Source: Marinicella algicola
Lineage (GTDB): Bacteria; Pseudomonadota; Gammaproteobacteria; Xanthomonadales; Marinicellaceae
Reading direction: 5' to 3'
Assembly: GCF_028401385.1 (NCBI RefSeq)
Contig: NZ_JAQOMR010000001.1
Location: 622,501 to 686,500 of the forward strand
Length of the DNA stretch: 64,000 bases
The notes under the pieces were generated by a model. That model was not told where the DNA came from. It saw only the letters and a program-made list of their open reading frames with translations, and did not search any database. The position numbers and the translations under genes are program-made. The stretch's first letter is position 1; every line of letters begins with the position of its first letter. Of this stretch, positions 40,351-49,145 are shown piece by piece.

Positions 40351-40704
40351 CTAGTCGCGGTCGTCACGTATGATTGTGGCATCCTCCATCAGGCGCGATT
40401 CTTCCTTCAAGGCAGACACTTGCTCAGGTCGTTGGAGACCCTGCAACCAAGTCTGTCCATCGAGAATGGAGGACCCAATGCCTGCGCTGTCAAACCACCG
40501 AGAGACATCGTCCAAAGCGTCACCGACCGTGCAGCCAAGAAGCATAGCTTCGCCGCGAAGGCTAGCCACGTTCTCGCATCTGGTTGCCCTTCGCGCGCTT
40601 GAAAACGTTTCGCTGACAGCGCCGCTGCCGCCTTCCGTCACGATGGTGGAAACCTCGGCGAACGGGGCTGGCACCAGTCTCATCGCGACCGATTTCCTAC
40701 TCAA
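40351..40704 (-). CDS. Doubtful small hypothetical protein
   Basis: 117 residues (MSRKSVAMRLVPAPFAEVST; LLGCTVGDALDDVSRWFDSA; LNQ-poor acidic tail). Protein-like composition and same direction as the split MFS gene, but no family and no clear ribosome site. May be a relic or non-coding. The rest of 40212-40797 shows nothing I can support. Confidence 0.28.
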   Translation of the reverse strand: MSRKSVAMRLVPAPFAEVSTIVTEGGSGAVSETFSSARRATRCENVASLRGEAMLLGCTVGDALDDVSRWFDSAGIGSSILDGQTWLQGLQRPEQVSALKEESRLMEDATIIRDDRD

Positions 40705-40797
40705 GACCCCCGAGATTTCCTGTCAATGCCCTGAATCGAACTGCGGCTGATGACAGGCAATACCCCGCCAACCAAACTCGAAACGAAAGGAAAACCA

Positions 40798-41502
40798 ATG
40801 ACTTTCAAGATCCTGACCTCTGCCTGCGTCGCACTGACGCTGTCGGCCTATGCCGGTCTGGCAGCCGACCCCGCTGACAGCCTGCTGACGGCGGACAACC
40901 ACACGCTGATCCTTATCGATCACCAGCCGCAGATGGCGTTTGCCACCAAGTCAATCGACATTACCGAACTGCGCAACAACACGGTTGGCCTGACCAAGAG
41001 CGCCAAACTGTTCGAGGTACCCACCATCCTGACCACCGTCGCGGCCGACAGCTTCTCGGGCGCGATTTTCCCTGAAATCCAGGCCGTCTATCCGGACGTC
41101 GCGCCGATCGACCGCACAACGATGAACGCCTGGGAAGATGACAACGTCGTCGATGTGGTCGAGGATCTGGGCAGGAAGAAGCTGGTGCTGGCCGGGCTTT
41201 GGACCGAGATTTGTATCCTGCTGCCCGCTCTATCAGCGATCGAGGATGGTTACGAGGTCTATGTGGTTGTCGACGCGTCAGGCGGGGTCTCGGACGCCGC
41301 CCACGACATGGCCGTCGAACGCATGATCGCCGGCGGGGCTACGCCAATCACCTGGCTGCAGTACCTGCTTGAGTTGCAGCGCGACTGGGCTCGTGGTGAG
41401 ACTTATGCCGGGGTCGCCGACATCGCGGTCGAGCATGGCGGCGCCTACGGGGTGGGCATTTTCTACGCCACCGAAATGTTCAACTCCACCGAAAGCAACT
41501 GA
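40798..41502 (+). CDS. Exported isochorismatase-family cysteine hydrolase
   Basis: 234 residues. The signal peptide MTFKILTSACVALTLSAYAG (cleavage near LAA-DP) is unusual for this mostly cytosolic family. Catalytic triad: Asp in NHTLILIDHQPQMAFATK, Lys probably in LGRKKLVLAGLWTE, Cys in GLWTEICILLPALSAIEDGY. Family members hydrolyse isochorismate, nicotinamide or carbamoyl groups; the closest group is the YcaC-like hydrolases with substrate unknown. ATG 40798 has AAAGGA upstream. Followed 57 bp later by a secreted cytochrome c, suggesting a shared periplasmic process. Confidence 0.85.
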   Translation: MTFKILTSACVALTLSAYAGLAADPADSLLTADNHTLILIDHQPQMAFATKSIDITELRNNTVGLTKSAKLFEVPTILTTVAADSFSGAIFPEIQAVYPDVAPIDRTTMNAWEDDNVVDVVEDLGRKKLVLAGLWTEICILLPALSAIEDGYEVYVVVDASGGVSDAAHDMAVERMIAGGATPITWLQYLLELQRDWARGETYAGVADIAVEHGGAYGVGIFYATEMFNSTESN

Positions 41503-41559
41503 ACACGGATCGCGAGGCGGGCCAGCGCCCGCTTCGTGTCCCGGCAAAGGGTTAACAGC

Positions 41560-41913
41560 ATGAAATATTTGAGCGCTCTTGCGGTGATTGCCACTATCTT
41601 TGGCCCGCTCCATGCCCAGGCCGAAAATGGAAAGCTGGGCGAAAGAATCGGTTCTGCCGTCTACGGCCACCACTGTGCAGCCTGTCATGCACCACATGTC
41701 ATCATGGTAGCATCGCCAAAACTGCATGACGAACGCGCCTGGAGCCAGAGGCTGGAAAAAGGCTTCAATGCGGTTCTTAGCAACGCGCTGAACGGGATCG
41801 GCGCGATGCCGGAAATGGGCGGATGTTCCGAGTGCTCCGAAGCAGAAATCGAAGCGGCGTTGCGCTACATGGCCGCCCCGGCGCTTTCAGCAACTGACCC
41901 GAGCGGTCAGTGA
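41560..41913 (+). CDS. Periplasmic c-type cytochrome (c5-like)
   Basis: 117 residues. Signal peptide MKYLSALAVIATIFGPLHAQ with cleavage after AQA. One haem-binding motif, HHCAACHAPHV; axial Met probably in GAMPEMGGCSECS. The extra cysteine pair CSEC and the end EAEIEAALRYMAAPAL are typical of cytochrome c5. It would carry electrons in the periplasm. Probably co-transcribed with the hydrolase gene. 118 residues match the family length, and the frame is intact. Confidence 0.88.
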   Translation: MKYLSALAVIATIFGPLHAQAENGKLGERIGSAVYGHHCAACHAPHVIMVASPKLHDERAWSQRLEKGFNAVLSNALNGIGAMPEMGGCSECSEAEIEAALRYMAAPALSATDPSGQ

Positions 41914-42328
41914 AGTCGCTCTTAGGGCGAACAGCCGATTTACGCTCAGTTACGACTTTGCCTGCGTTCAAGATCCGGCTCCGGAACCGGTGTTTGGAAG
42001 ATTGATTTTCTTGCGGTGCACTTCAGCTTTAGTTTCTCCCAAGATCATTGTAACGTCTTCAGCGCTTGCAGATTGCAATACAGCAGTAGCGGCCAATAGA
42101 GTGGCAAATCTTGCACACTGTCGCGCCGGCCGGGTTGGTTCGTCGGTGCGAGCGATGCGAGGTGGGATTCTCGGGGACGCGGTTTATGAGGTTGAAACTT
42201 ACTGCACAAAAGCTCTCACTGTCGCCTTGGTCGAGGTACCAGCGACACAGCACGGCAATGCATGGTTTTCGCGCCAGCACTGCCATGGCCATGCGTTCCA
42301 GTGCTCCTGCAATGGTGTTAGGATTCAG
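41914..42328. other. Intergenic region before the SDR epimerase gene
   Basis: About 415 bp. The frame of the next gene stays open upstream to 41990, but the reading there is Cys/Arg-rich and unlike the family, so I treat it as non-coding. No repeat or terminator stands out. Confidence 0.45.
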
Positions 42329-43341
42329 ATGAGCACTGTTCTTGTCACCGGTGGTGCCGGCTTTCTGGCCAGTCACATCATCGTCCGGCTTCTGGGCCAG
42401 GGGCACCAGGTGCGCGCGACATTGCGCGACATGGCCCGACGGGACGCCGCCAGATCGTTGCTCCTTGGCGGTGGCGCAGATCCGTCACCGATTGAATTCA
42501 CCCACGCGGACCTGACCGCTGACGCTGGTTGGCAGGAGGCCGTAAGGGGGTGCGACCACGTCTTGCACGTCGCCTCGCCCTTTCCCTCCCGGGCCTCCGA
42601 GCGACAGGATCAGCTGATAGGTCCGGCACATGACGGAACCTTGCGTGTGCTTCGGGCGGCGCGGGATGCAGGTGTTCGGCGCGTCGTGATGACCTCATGC
42701 TTCGGTGCTGTAGGGTTCGGGCAGCCGATGCGCGAAACTCCGTTCACCGAGGCCGACTGGTCCGATCCCGCAGCGCCGGACGTCGATGCATATACCAGAT
42801 CCAAGATCGTGGCCGAACGCACCGCTTGGGAGTTCAAGGAAACCGAGGCCGGCGACATGGAGGTTTGCGTGATAAATCCAGGGGAATACTGGGGCCTGTA
42901 CTCGGGGCCGATTACTCCTGCTCAATCGGGCTCATCAAGACAATGATCGACGGCCGCCTTCCCGTCGCGCCAAAGGTCTTGTTTGGCATTGTGGATGTCA
43001 GGGATGCCGCCGATCTGCATATAGCTGCCATGATGGCTCCCGAGGCAGCAGGCCAGCGGTTCATCGCCGTATCAGGGGCGCCCTTATCTCTGATCCAAAT
43101 TGCAGGAACATTGCGGGGTCTTGGTTCGATCGGCAGCAGAGCGCCGGTCTGGCAGCCGCCGGATTGGGCCGTCCCAGCAATGGCGCGGTTCCTGCCACCG
43201 CTGCGCCAGTTCGTTTCGCGGATTGGAATGCCGCGCCTTGCCTCCAGCGACAAGGCCAGAACGGTGTTGGGCTGGAGCCCGAGGCCGGTCGAGGAGACCA
43301 TCGCCGCTACAGCAGAAAGTCTCGTGGCCCTCAATCAATGA
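42329..43341 (+). CDS. NAD(P)-dependent epimerase/reductase, extended SDR (cluster A; frame break near 42895)
   Basis: Extended short-chain dehydrogenase of the dihydroflavonol-4-reductase/aldehyde-reductase type. Rossmann motif MSTVLVTGGAGFLASHIIVR, then HVLHVASPFPS, VVMTSCFGAVGFGQP, and YxxxK as DAYTRSKIVAERTAW. After VCVINPG the frame shifts to LGADYSCSIGLIKTMIDGRL, FGIVDVRDAADLHIAAMMAP, and ends SSDKARTVLGWSPRPVEETI. About 335 residues. Clear paralogue of 51861-52876 (same order of blocks). Substrate unknown; carbonyl reduction is likely. Confidence 0.87.
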
Positions 43342-43654
43342 CAGCAGGGCCGCGCTGGACACCTGAAACAGGTCGATGGCCCTTCCCAAAGGGCCATCGA
43401 CGTTTTCATAAACCGCGAAGATCACTGGATCTTCGAGAGGTGAAATTTCACCGCCCGTGTCTTTCCTGATTGGAAGAATCGCCATCGCCGAGGATCCCTT
43501 CAGTTTTGCGAGATCGCCGATGCTCAGCACAGGCAGCTCGATCTGGGGGACCGACTGGCGAAGACTGTTCTCCACGCCTTTCTGAAGCTGGAAGATCAAG
43601 GCCGCGGCCAACTTATAGACGCGGACAAAACTGGGAGCAGGTCAAGCTATTTCC
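43342..43654 (-). other. Gap with an open reverse frame of protein-like composition
   Basis: On the reverse strand a frame entering this gap (start TTG 43609-43611) reads LIFQLQKGVENSLRQSVPQI, IELPVLSIGDLAKLKGSSAM, then EDPVIFAVYENVDGPLGRAI. It has natural composition but continues antisense into the SDR gene. I cannot name it; it may be a gene fragment. No start with a ribosome site is visible. Confidence 0.3.
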
Positions 43655-43700
43655 AGAAAGCGCGATCCCGACCTGGTCCCGGGGCTCGCGCTTTCTTTTT
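43655..43700 (+). terminator. Rho-independent terminator
   Basis: AGAAAGCGCGA (43655-43665) and TCGCGCTTTCT (43686-43696), a perfect eleven-pair stem with a G/C-rich loop, followed by TTTTA. It would end transcription from the SDR gene. Confidence 0.82.
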
Positions 43701-43904
43701 ATCCTTCCTCAAAGACTTTGTTTGCGGGCTTGGTGCGAGGGCTAAATCGTCTCTTGCAACAAGTGTTGTATGGACAGTAGCAGTGATCTCGGTGAATATC
43801 TCCAAGTGAACCGTTTTGGAGAACCGCCCCGTCGATGCGGTTTGGACTTTGCCCAGCAGATGGATCAAACTAAACGTTGGCCCGGGACGTCAGGAGGACT
43901 TCGC

Positions 43905-45350
43905 TTGGCGCATTTCAAACTGGGCGACTATGCCTTTTTCGCCGCCCCGACTTTGGTGCTGTTGCTGAGTATCCTGGCGTCGAATACGGCGAGCCTTCTG
44001 CCTTTCGTGCTGTCAGTTTTTCACCTCCTAATCCTGATCCTGGCCAAGCCGAGATTGGTACGCGAAAAGTTTCGGGCGCTGGCGGCCCTGGTCGTCACAT
44101 GCGCCATGCTTGGCGTCGCACTCGCGCCCTCCGCAGCTTGGGACGATGGTGTTTGGCTCACCGCTGCCCTTTCGGCCTGCCTGGGCATCTGTTGCTGTGC
44201 GGCGGCTCTGGTCCTCCAGGGCAGTCGAGACGATGAGTTTATGGAGATGAAAACGCTGATCAACACCGTTCCCGCGCTTCTTTGGACCGCCGATGGGACG
44301 ACCGCTGGCGTTAACTATATTAATCAGGTCTGGCAAGAGTTGGGCTGGACCCTCGAAGATCTCGAAGGCGACAAATGGGGCGATATGATGCACCCCGGTG
44401 ACATCGATCGGCTGAGAGTACGGTGGCAGCATTCGGTGGAAACCGGCGAGCGCTACGAGGAAACCATGCGTGTGCGCCGACGCTGGGGCGAGTATCGATG
44501 GATGGTCATCCGCGCCACACCGGAATTCGACGCCACGGGCGGGGTGCGGCGCTGGTATGGCGTCGCCAACGATATCGACGATCTGAAGAAGGCCGAGGAG
44601 CGGCTGGAAGGGATGCGCCGCGATCTGGCCAGGGTGGTGCGTGCCAACACGATGGGCGAGCTCACCGCATCCATTGCACACGAGATCAACCAGCCATTGG
44701 CCGCAGCTGTGACCAACGGACAGGTTGCCATGCGCTGGTTGGCGGCTGAAACGCCAGATACATCGGAGATCGCGGAGGCGGTGGAAGAGTCCGTGGCTGG
44801 CGCGAAACGCGCCAGCGATGTGGTCGAGAGGTTGCGCAAGCTTTACCAGAAGTCCGATACCGAGCCTGTGCCGATCGATATTGCCGCTGTCATCGACGAT
44901 TCCGTCACGCTGCTCGCCTCGACGGCGCGCAGTTCCGATATCGCTCTGATGGTCGAAAAGCCGGACACCATCGCCATGGTCATGGGCGACGCGATACAGT
45001 TGCAGCAGGTGCTTGTCAATCTGGTCGTCAACGGCATTGATGCGATCAGGTCAACGAGCGCCGAAACGGGGTCGGTCTCGATCGGGGTCAGGATCAAAGA
45101 TGACGGGATCACCATCGAGGTGGAAGATTCCGGACCCGGCCTTTCTGCCTCGGACAAAGAGCGCCTGTTCGATGCGTTCTATTCGACAAAGTCGTCGGGT
45201 CTGGGCATGGGACTGGCCATTTGCCGCAGCATCATAGAGCGGATGGACGGAAGGATCACCGGCGAGAATTCGGCAAGGGGTGGCGCTTTGTTCAGTGTCT
45301 CGCTTCCGGTGGCGACCACGGCTGGCCTCGCTGCGACCGGGCCGGACTGA
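43905..45350 (+). CDS. Membrane PAS sensor histidine kinase (cluster A)
   Basis: Start TTG 43905, because AGGAGG lies 7 bases upstream and the paralogue at 55541 begins at the equivalent residue. Four to five N-terminal membrane helices (FFAAPTLVLLLSILASN through CLGICCCAAALVLQG), then a PAS domain (LINTVPALLWTADGTT, INQVWQELGWTLEDLEGDKW). The H-box is GELTASIAHEINQPLAAAVT. The ATPase domain has QQVLVNLVVNGIDAI (N), EVEDSGPGLS (G1), and SSGLGMGLAICRSIIERMDG (G2). About 481 residues, intact. The closest type is FixL/TodS-like kinases that phosphorylate FixJ-type regulators; its partner may be the regulator at 61459 (inference). Confidence 0.9.
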   Translation: MAHFKLGDYAFFAAPTLVLLLSILASNTASLLPFVLSVFHLLILILAKPRLVREKFRALAALVVTCAMLGVALAPSAAWDDGVWLTAALSACLGICCCAAALVLQGSRDDEFMEMKTLINTVPALLWTADGTTAGVNYINQVWQELGWTLEDLEGDKWGDMMHPGDIDRLRVRWQHSVETGERYEETMRVRRRWGEYRWMVIRATPEFDATGGVRRWYGVANDIDDLKKAEERLEGMRRDLARVVRANTMGELTASIAHEINQPLAAAVTNGQVAMRWLAAETPDTSEIAEAVEESVAGAKRASDVVERLRKLYQKSDTEPVPIDIAAVIDDSVTLLASTARSSDIALMVEKPDTIAMVMGDAIQLQQVLVNLVVNGIDAIRSTSAETGSVSIGVRIKDDGITIEVEDSGPGLSASDKERLFDAFYSTKSSGLGMGLAICRSIIERMDGRITGENSARGGALFSVSLPVATTAGLAATGPD

Positions 45351-45674
45351 CAAGCTGCATTATTATCCGGCCCAGCCGGGCTTGAAAACCGGTTTGTCAG
45401 GTGGGTCACCAGCGCCTCGACCTTGGCCGGACGTGACCGGGCGGTCGGCGTCACGCAATAAAGCGCGTCGCCGGGCAGGGGCCAGTCGATCAGCAACGAA
45501 CGCAGCCGACCGTCCAAAAATGCTCGGCGGCAATGAAGTCAGCCAGTTCGGCGATGCCCAGACTATCGAGGACCGTGGCCACTGACACCCCAAGCGCGCG
45601 GCAGCGCCATAAGAGCGCTCCTCCGCCACCTTTGCGAATATCGCCAACCCTTCGAGATCCGGGAGCTTGGACGT
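45351..45674 (-). pseudogene. LysR-type regulator remnant with the middle deleted (cluster A)
   Basis: The first 30 residues match the LysR at 57008-57921: KLPDLEGLAIFAKVAEERSY, then (one base missing) ALGVSVATV. They run straight into the last quarter: LDSLGIAELADFIAAEHF, RLRSLLIDWPLPGDALYCVT, PTARSRPAKVEALVTHL. Roughly 200 residues (second half of the HTH and most of the effector domain) are gone. The codon at the position of the paralogue's start is ACG (45672-45674), where the paralogue has ATG. The 3' end frays into the histidine-kinase end. Non-functional. Confidence 0.82.
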
Positions 45675-45729
45675 GGCATTCTCTGCAACAATACACCTAC
45701 ACTGTTTCTATTTTGCGCTGCATTCCTTG

Positions 45730-45825
45730 TCCACCGCAGCTTAAATGGCTCTCACCAGATACCTTGGTATCGGGTTGCCATCCTTTGGAACCGTGCGTGA
45801 AACCCCAAGTGTGATTTCGCAAAAG
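45730..45825. repeat. 96-bp dispersed repeat, copy 2
   Basis: Second copy of 35669-35764, direct orientation, about 10 kb away. The rest of the gap 45675-46047 holds this repeat and the shared palindrome at 45963; I see no gene in it. Confidence 0.7.
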
Positions 45826-45962
45826 CACCGCGCAGCCGATGCTGTTGCACATGCGTCGGTGGCCGATAGCCCGAGAGCGGCCTAGCCACGATGCAGCGGC
45901 GCCAGGCGATCCGACCCTCCCCGCAGTCGCTTGGCGCCGCCTACATATTACGTCATATTTGA

Positions 45963-45982
45963 AATGATGAATTTTAGTCATT
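45963..45982. promoter_or_regulatory. Palindromic operator-like motif upstream of the SDR remnant
   Basis: AATGATGAATTTTAGTCATT, inverted repeat AATGA..TCATT, 66 bp before the SDR remnant. One mismatch from the motif at 58285-58304, 68 bp before the intact SDR. Probably a binding site of the adjacent LysR protein (inference). Confidence 0.55.
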
Positions 45983-46047
45983 GCTGTTTTGCAAGGCAAT
46001 CGTGGCGAGTATTCATGGGGGAACGAAACACCAACGGAGCAACTCCA

Positions 46048-46289
46048 GTGACAAAGAAACTTGAAGGAAAGATCGCCTTCGTCACCGGTGGCACGTCGGG
46101 CATCGGTCTGGCTGGCACGGACGAGAGTGCGCAGCAGGGCCTGCATGATTTCCTGGCCAGCCAGGTACCGTCGGGTCGGGTGGCGAACCGGACGAGATCG
46201 CCGAGGCGGTCGTCTTCCTGGCTTCGGATGCATCCACCTTCGTCAACGGGGCCGAGTTGTTCGTCGATGGCGGCATGGCCCAGGTCTGA
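46048..46289 (+). pseudogene. Classical SDR remnant with the middle deleted (cluster A)
   Basis: Starts at GTG 46048: [20 protein letters not shown], almost identical to the SDR at 58372. After GIGLAG it jumps to the C-terminal part, [20 protein letters not shown], and one base out of frame [20 protein letters not shown], ending [13 protein letters not shown] and TGA 46287-46289. The Rossmann core beyond the first glycine motif, and the YxxxK catalytic site, are lost (about 170 residues). Cannot be an enzyme. Confidence 0.85.
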
Positions 46290-46361
46290 CGCCGTAGCCT
46301 TATGGGCCCGGCGCGACCGGCCGGCCTCCGTTTCCACAAGACCAGCCATGCCGAGGACATC

Positions 46362-47788
46362 ATGACCAGCACACCTGCACTTCCCGCCTCCTCCCACCAC
46401 CACCTAGGATCGGCGTTGGTCGTCTTTGCGACGGCGCAGTTGATCACGTCAATCGACTATAACATCGTCTATGTCGCGCTGCCCGAGATCGGCCAGAAAC
46501 TGGGTTTCACTCCGCAATCGCTGCAGTGGGTGTTCAGCGCCTACTCGGTCGCATTCGGCGGGCTGCTTCTGTTGGGTGGGCGCGCGGCCGATCTTCTGGG
46601 GCGTCGGCGCATGTTCTTTCTGGGACTGGCGCTGTATGCATCATCATCATTGCTGGGCGGGTTTGCGCAATCCCCAGGCGAGATCATTCTGGCCCGTGCC
46701 ATCCAAGGGGTCGGGGGCGCCGCTCTTGTGCCCGCGACGTTGTCGCTGATCTCGACTCTGTTCGCGGAGGGGCCTGAGAGGAACCGTGCGCTCGGCATTT
46801 GGGCGCTGGCCGGTTCTCTGGGACTGACGACCGGCTCGCTGGTCGGCGGCATTCTGGTGGGCACGTTCGGCTGGCCATCGGTGTTTTTCGTGAATGTCCC
46901 GATCGCACTTGCCGCGATGCTGGGTGCCTTGATTGCCATTCCCCGGACGTGCCGGCCGAAACCGACCAGAGTTTTGATCTGCCCGGTGCCATGACCGCGA
47001 CCCTTGGGATCACGCTGCTGGTTTTCACGCTGGCGCAGGCGCCGGAATGGGGCTGGACCTCGGCCGCGATCCTGTTTTCGGCCCTGGCCGCGCTGATCCT
47101 GCTGGCCGTTTTCCTGGGGCTCGAGGGCCGGGCCGCCTCCCCGTTGATGCCGTTGCGCCTGTTGCGGAGCGGCGGGCTGCCGACGGCAATGGCTTTGACC
47201 TTCACCTTTATGGCCACCTTCATGGCGCTGCCTTATTTCACGACCGAGCTGTTTCAGCGTGTTTATGGCTATACTCCGTTTCAAACCGGCCTTGCGTTCC
47301 TGTTGCCGAGCATAGCGATCGCGATCGGCACGCAGATCGGCGGCCGCATGGCATCGCGGCTTGGCGTTCGTCTACTGCTGCTGGCCGGTCTGGCGACCGG
47401 AGCGGTCGGAACCGCTCTGCTGGGCCTGATGATCACCCCTCAGGGCGACTATGGCGCGCTTGTACCAGGCTTCCTGATCCTTGGAGTGGGCCAGGGCGTG
47501 GCTTGGACGCCGATGTGGATTACCGCGACTGCCGGGGTCCGTGAAAACGAACACGGCATCGCGTCGGGCATGGCATCAACGGCGCTTTGGGTCGGTGGGG
47601 CCATGGGATTGGCCGTTCTGGTCCTACTGGCAGATGCCCCCGTCGGTGCGGCGGTGTCGCCGGACAGCCTGACTGTCAGCATTCGCACCGCCATCTTCGC
47701 CATAGCCGTCGGCATCGCCCTGATGCTGCCGATTGCGCACAGAGCCGGACGGGTGAAACCGACCGCCCCTTCCGTCATCGACACCTGA
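46362..47788 (+). CDS. MFS drug exporter, DHA2/EmrB-type (frame break near 46950)
   Basis: ATG 46362: MTSTPALPASSHHHLGSALV, then ATAQLITSIDYNIVYVALPE (EmrB motif D1), GGRAADLLGRRRMFFLGLAL (motif A), GALVPATLSLI-like motif C in GVGGAALVPATLSLISTLFA. After ALIAIP the frame moves one base to FDLPGAMTATLGITLLVFTL, and further helices run to RIAHRAG near the end. About 475 residues and some 14 membrane helices. It would export small toxic compounds across the inner membrane using proton force. Same strand as, and probably one operon with, the epoxide hydrolases. Confidence 0.88.
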
Positions 47789-47822
47789 ATAACCGAATAG
47801 GCCTGCAAATCAGAGGACACGA

Positions 47823-49113
47823 ATGATGCAACACGACCCCGAAACCTCAAGCCAAGCCGTCTCCACGCGGCGCGACCTAATCCGGACATTCGGCGCCGTC
47901 GCACTGGGCGCGGGCGCAGCCCTGGCCGTAACCCAACCTGGCAGAGCGGCCTCAGCAACGTTCACCTTGCCGCCCGCGACAAGTGATGTAACGCCGTTTG
48001 AAGCCGGTTTTTCCCCGAGGCCATCGCCGACCTCAAGCGCCGTCTCGACCGCACCCGTTGGCCCCAGGCCGAGACGGTTGCGGACCGGAGCCAGGGCGTT
48101 CGTCTTTCCGAGGTGCGCACCCTGGTCGACCATTGGCGCGACAGCTACGATTTCCGGCGATTGGCAGCCCGACTGAACGCCCTCCCGCAGTTCCGGACCG
48201 AAATCGACGGGCTGGGCATCCACTTCATCCATGTCCGCTCACCTCACGAGGGTGCAACGCCGATCATCCTGACCCATGGCTGGCCGGGCTCGGTTCTGGA
48301 ATTCCTGAGTGTCGTCGACCCGCTGACCAACCCCACCGCCCATGGCGGCCGGGCCGAGGATGCCTTTCACGTCGTCATCCCGTCGCTGCCGGGCTACGGC
48401 TTTTCCGACAAGCCGGTGGAAGCAGGCTGGGGCTTGCCGCGCATTGCCCGTGCCTGGGGCGTTCTGATGGAGCGCCTGGGCTATTCCGACTGGCTTGCCC
48501 AGGGTGGGGACTGGGGCGCGGGTGTAACCACCTGGATGGCCAAGCAGCATGTGCCCGGCCTGAAGGGCGTGCATCTGAACCTGCCGATCCTCTTCCCGCC
48601 CCCATCGAGGGCCAGCCGAGCGACGAGGAAATGGCCTCCATCGGCCAATTGATCGAGTTCGGCAATGTCGGCTCGGGCTATGCAAGGCTGCAGGCAACGC
48701 GACCGCAGACCCTGGGTTACGGGTTGCATGATTCACCCGCCGGTCAGGCCGCTTGGATCTACGAGAAGTTCAGCGAATGGACCGACAGCAGCGGCGACCC
48801 GGCCGAGGTTCTGTCGGGCGACGAGATGCTCGACAACATCACGCTCTATTGGTTGACAGACACCGCGGCGTCGTCCGCCCGGCTTTACGGCGAAAGCTTC
48901 GCCAGTGACTTCTCGACCCAGGTGCTGGACCTGCCGGTGGCCGTCAGCGTCTTTCCGGGCGAGCTCTATCGCCCGCTGAAGGTCTGGGGCGAGCGCGCCT
49001 ACTCCGACCTTGTCTATTGGAACGAGGTCAACCGCGGCGGCCATTTCGCCGCTTTCGAGCAACCCGAAATCTTCGTCACCGAGCTTCGCCGCGCGCTGCA
49101 AGCGCTGCGTTGA
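47823..49113 (+). CDS. Tat-exported epoxide hydrolase 1 (two frame breaks)
   Basis: Alpha/beta hydrolase of the epoxide-hydrolase N-terminal (EHN) family. Twin-arginine signal SQAVSTRRDLIRTFGAVALG, cleavage near GRAASA, so periplasmic. After a break near 48005: EAIADLKRRLDRTRWPQ, then IDGLGIHFIHVRSPHEG, ILTHGWPGSVLEFLSVVDPL (oxyanion HGWP) and nucleophile Asp in LAQGGDWGAGVTTWMAKQHV. After a break near 48600: YARLQATRPQTLGYGLHDSP, then the catalytic His in NEVNRGGHFAAFEQPE. About 430 residues. Followed 33 bp later by a close paralogue. Confidence 0.87.
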
Positions 49114-49145
49114 TTACGGACGCCCCCATCGAAAGGATCGAACCC

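Noticed and set aside
41990-42328. N-terminal extension of the cluster-A SDR
   Set aside because: Cys/Arg-rich reading unlike any SDR; the glycine motif begins right after ATG 42329, as in the paralogue.
43770-43904. Longer N-terminus of the cluster-A histidine kinase
   Set aside because: AGGAGG precedes TTG 43905, and the paralogue starts at the corresponding residue; the extension has no counterpart.
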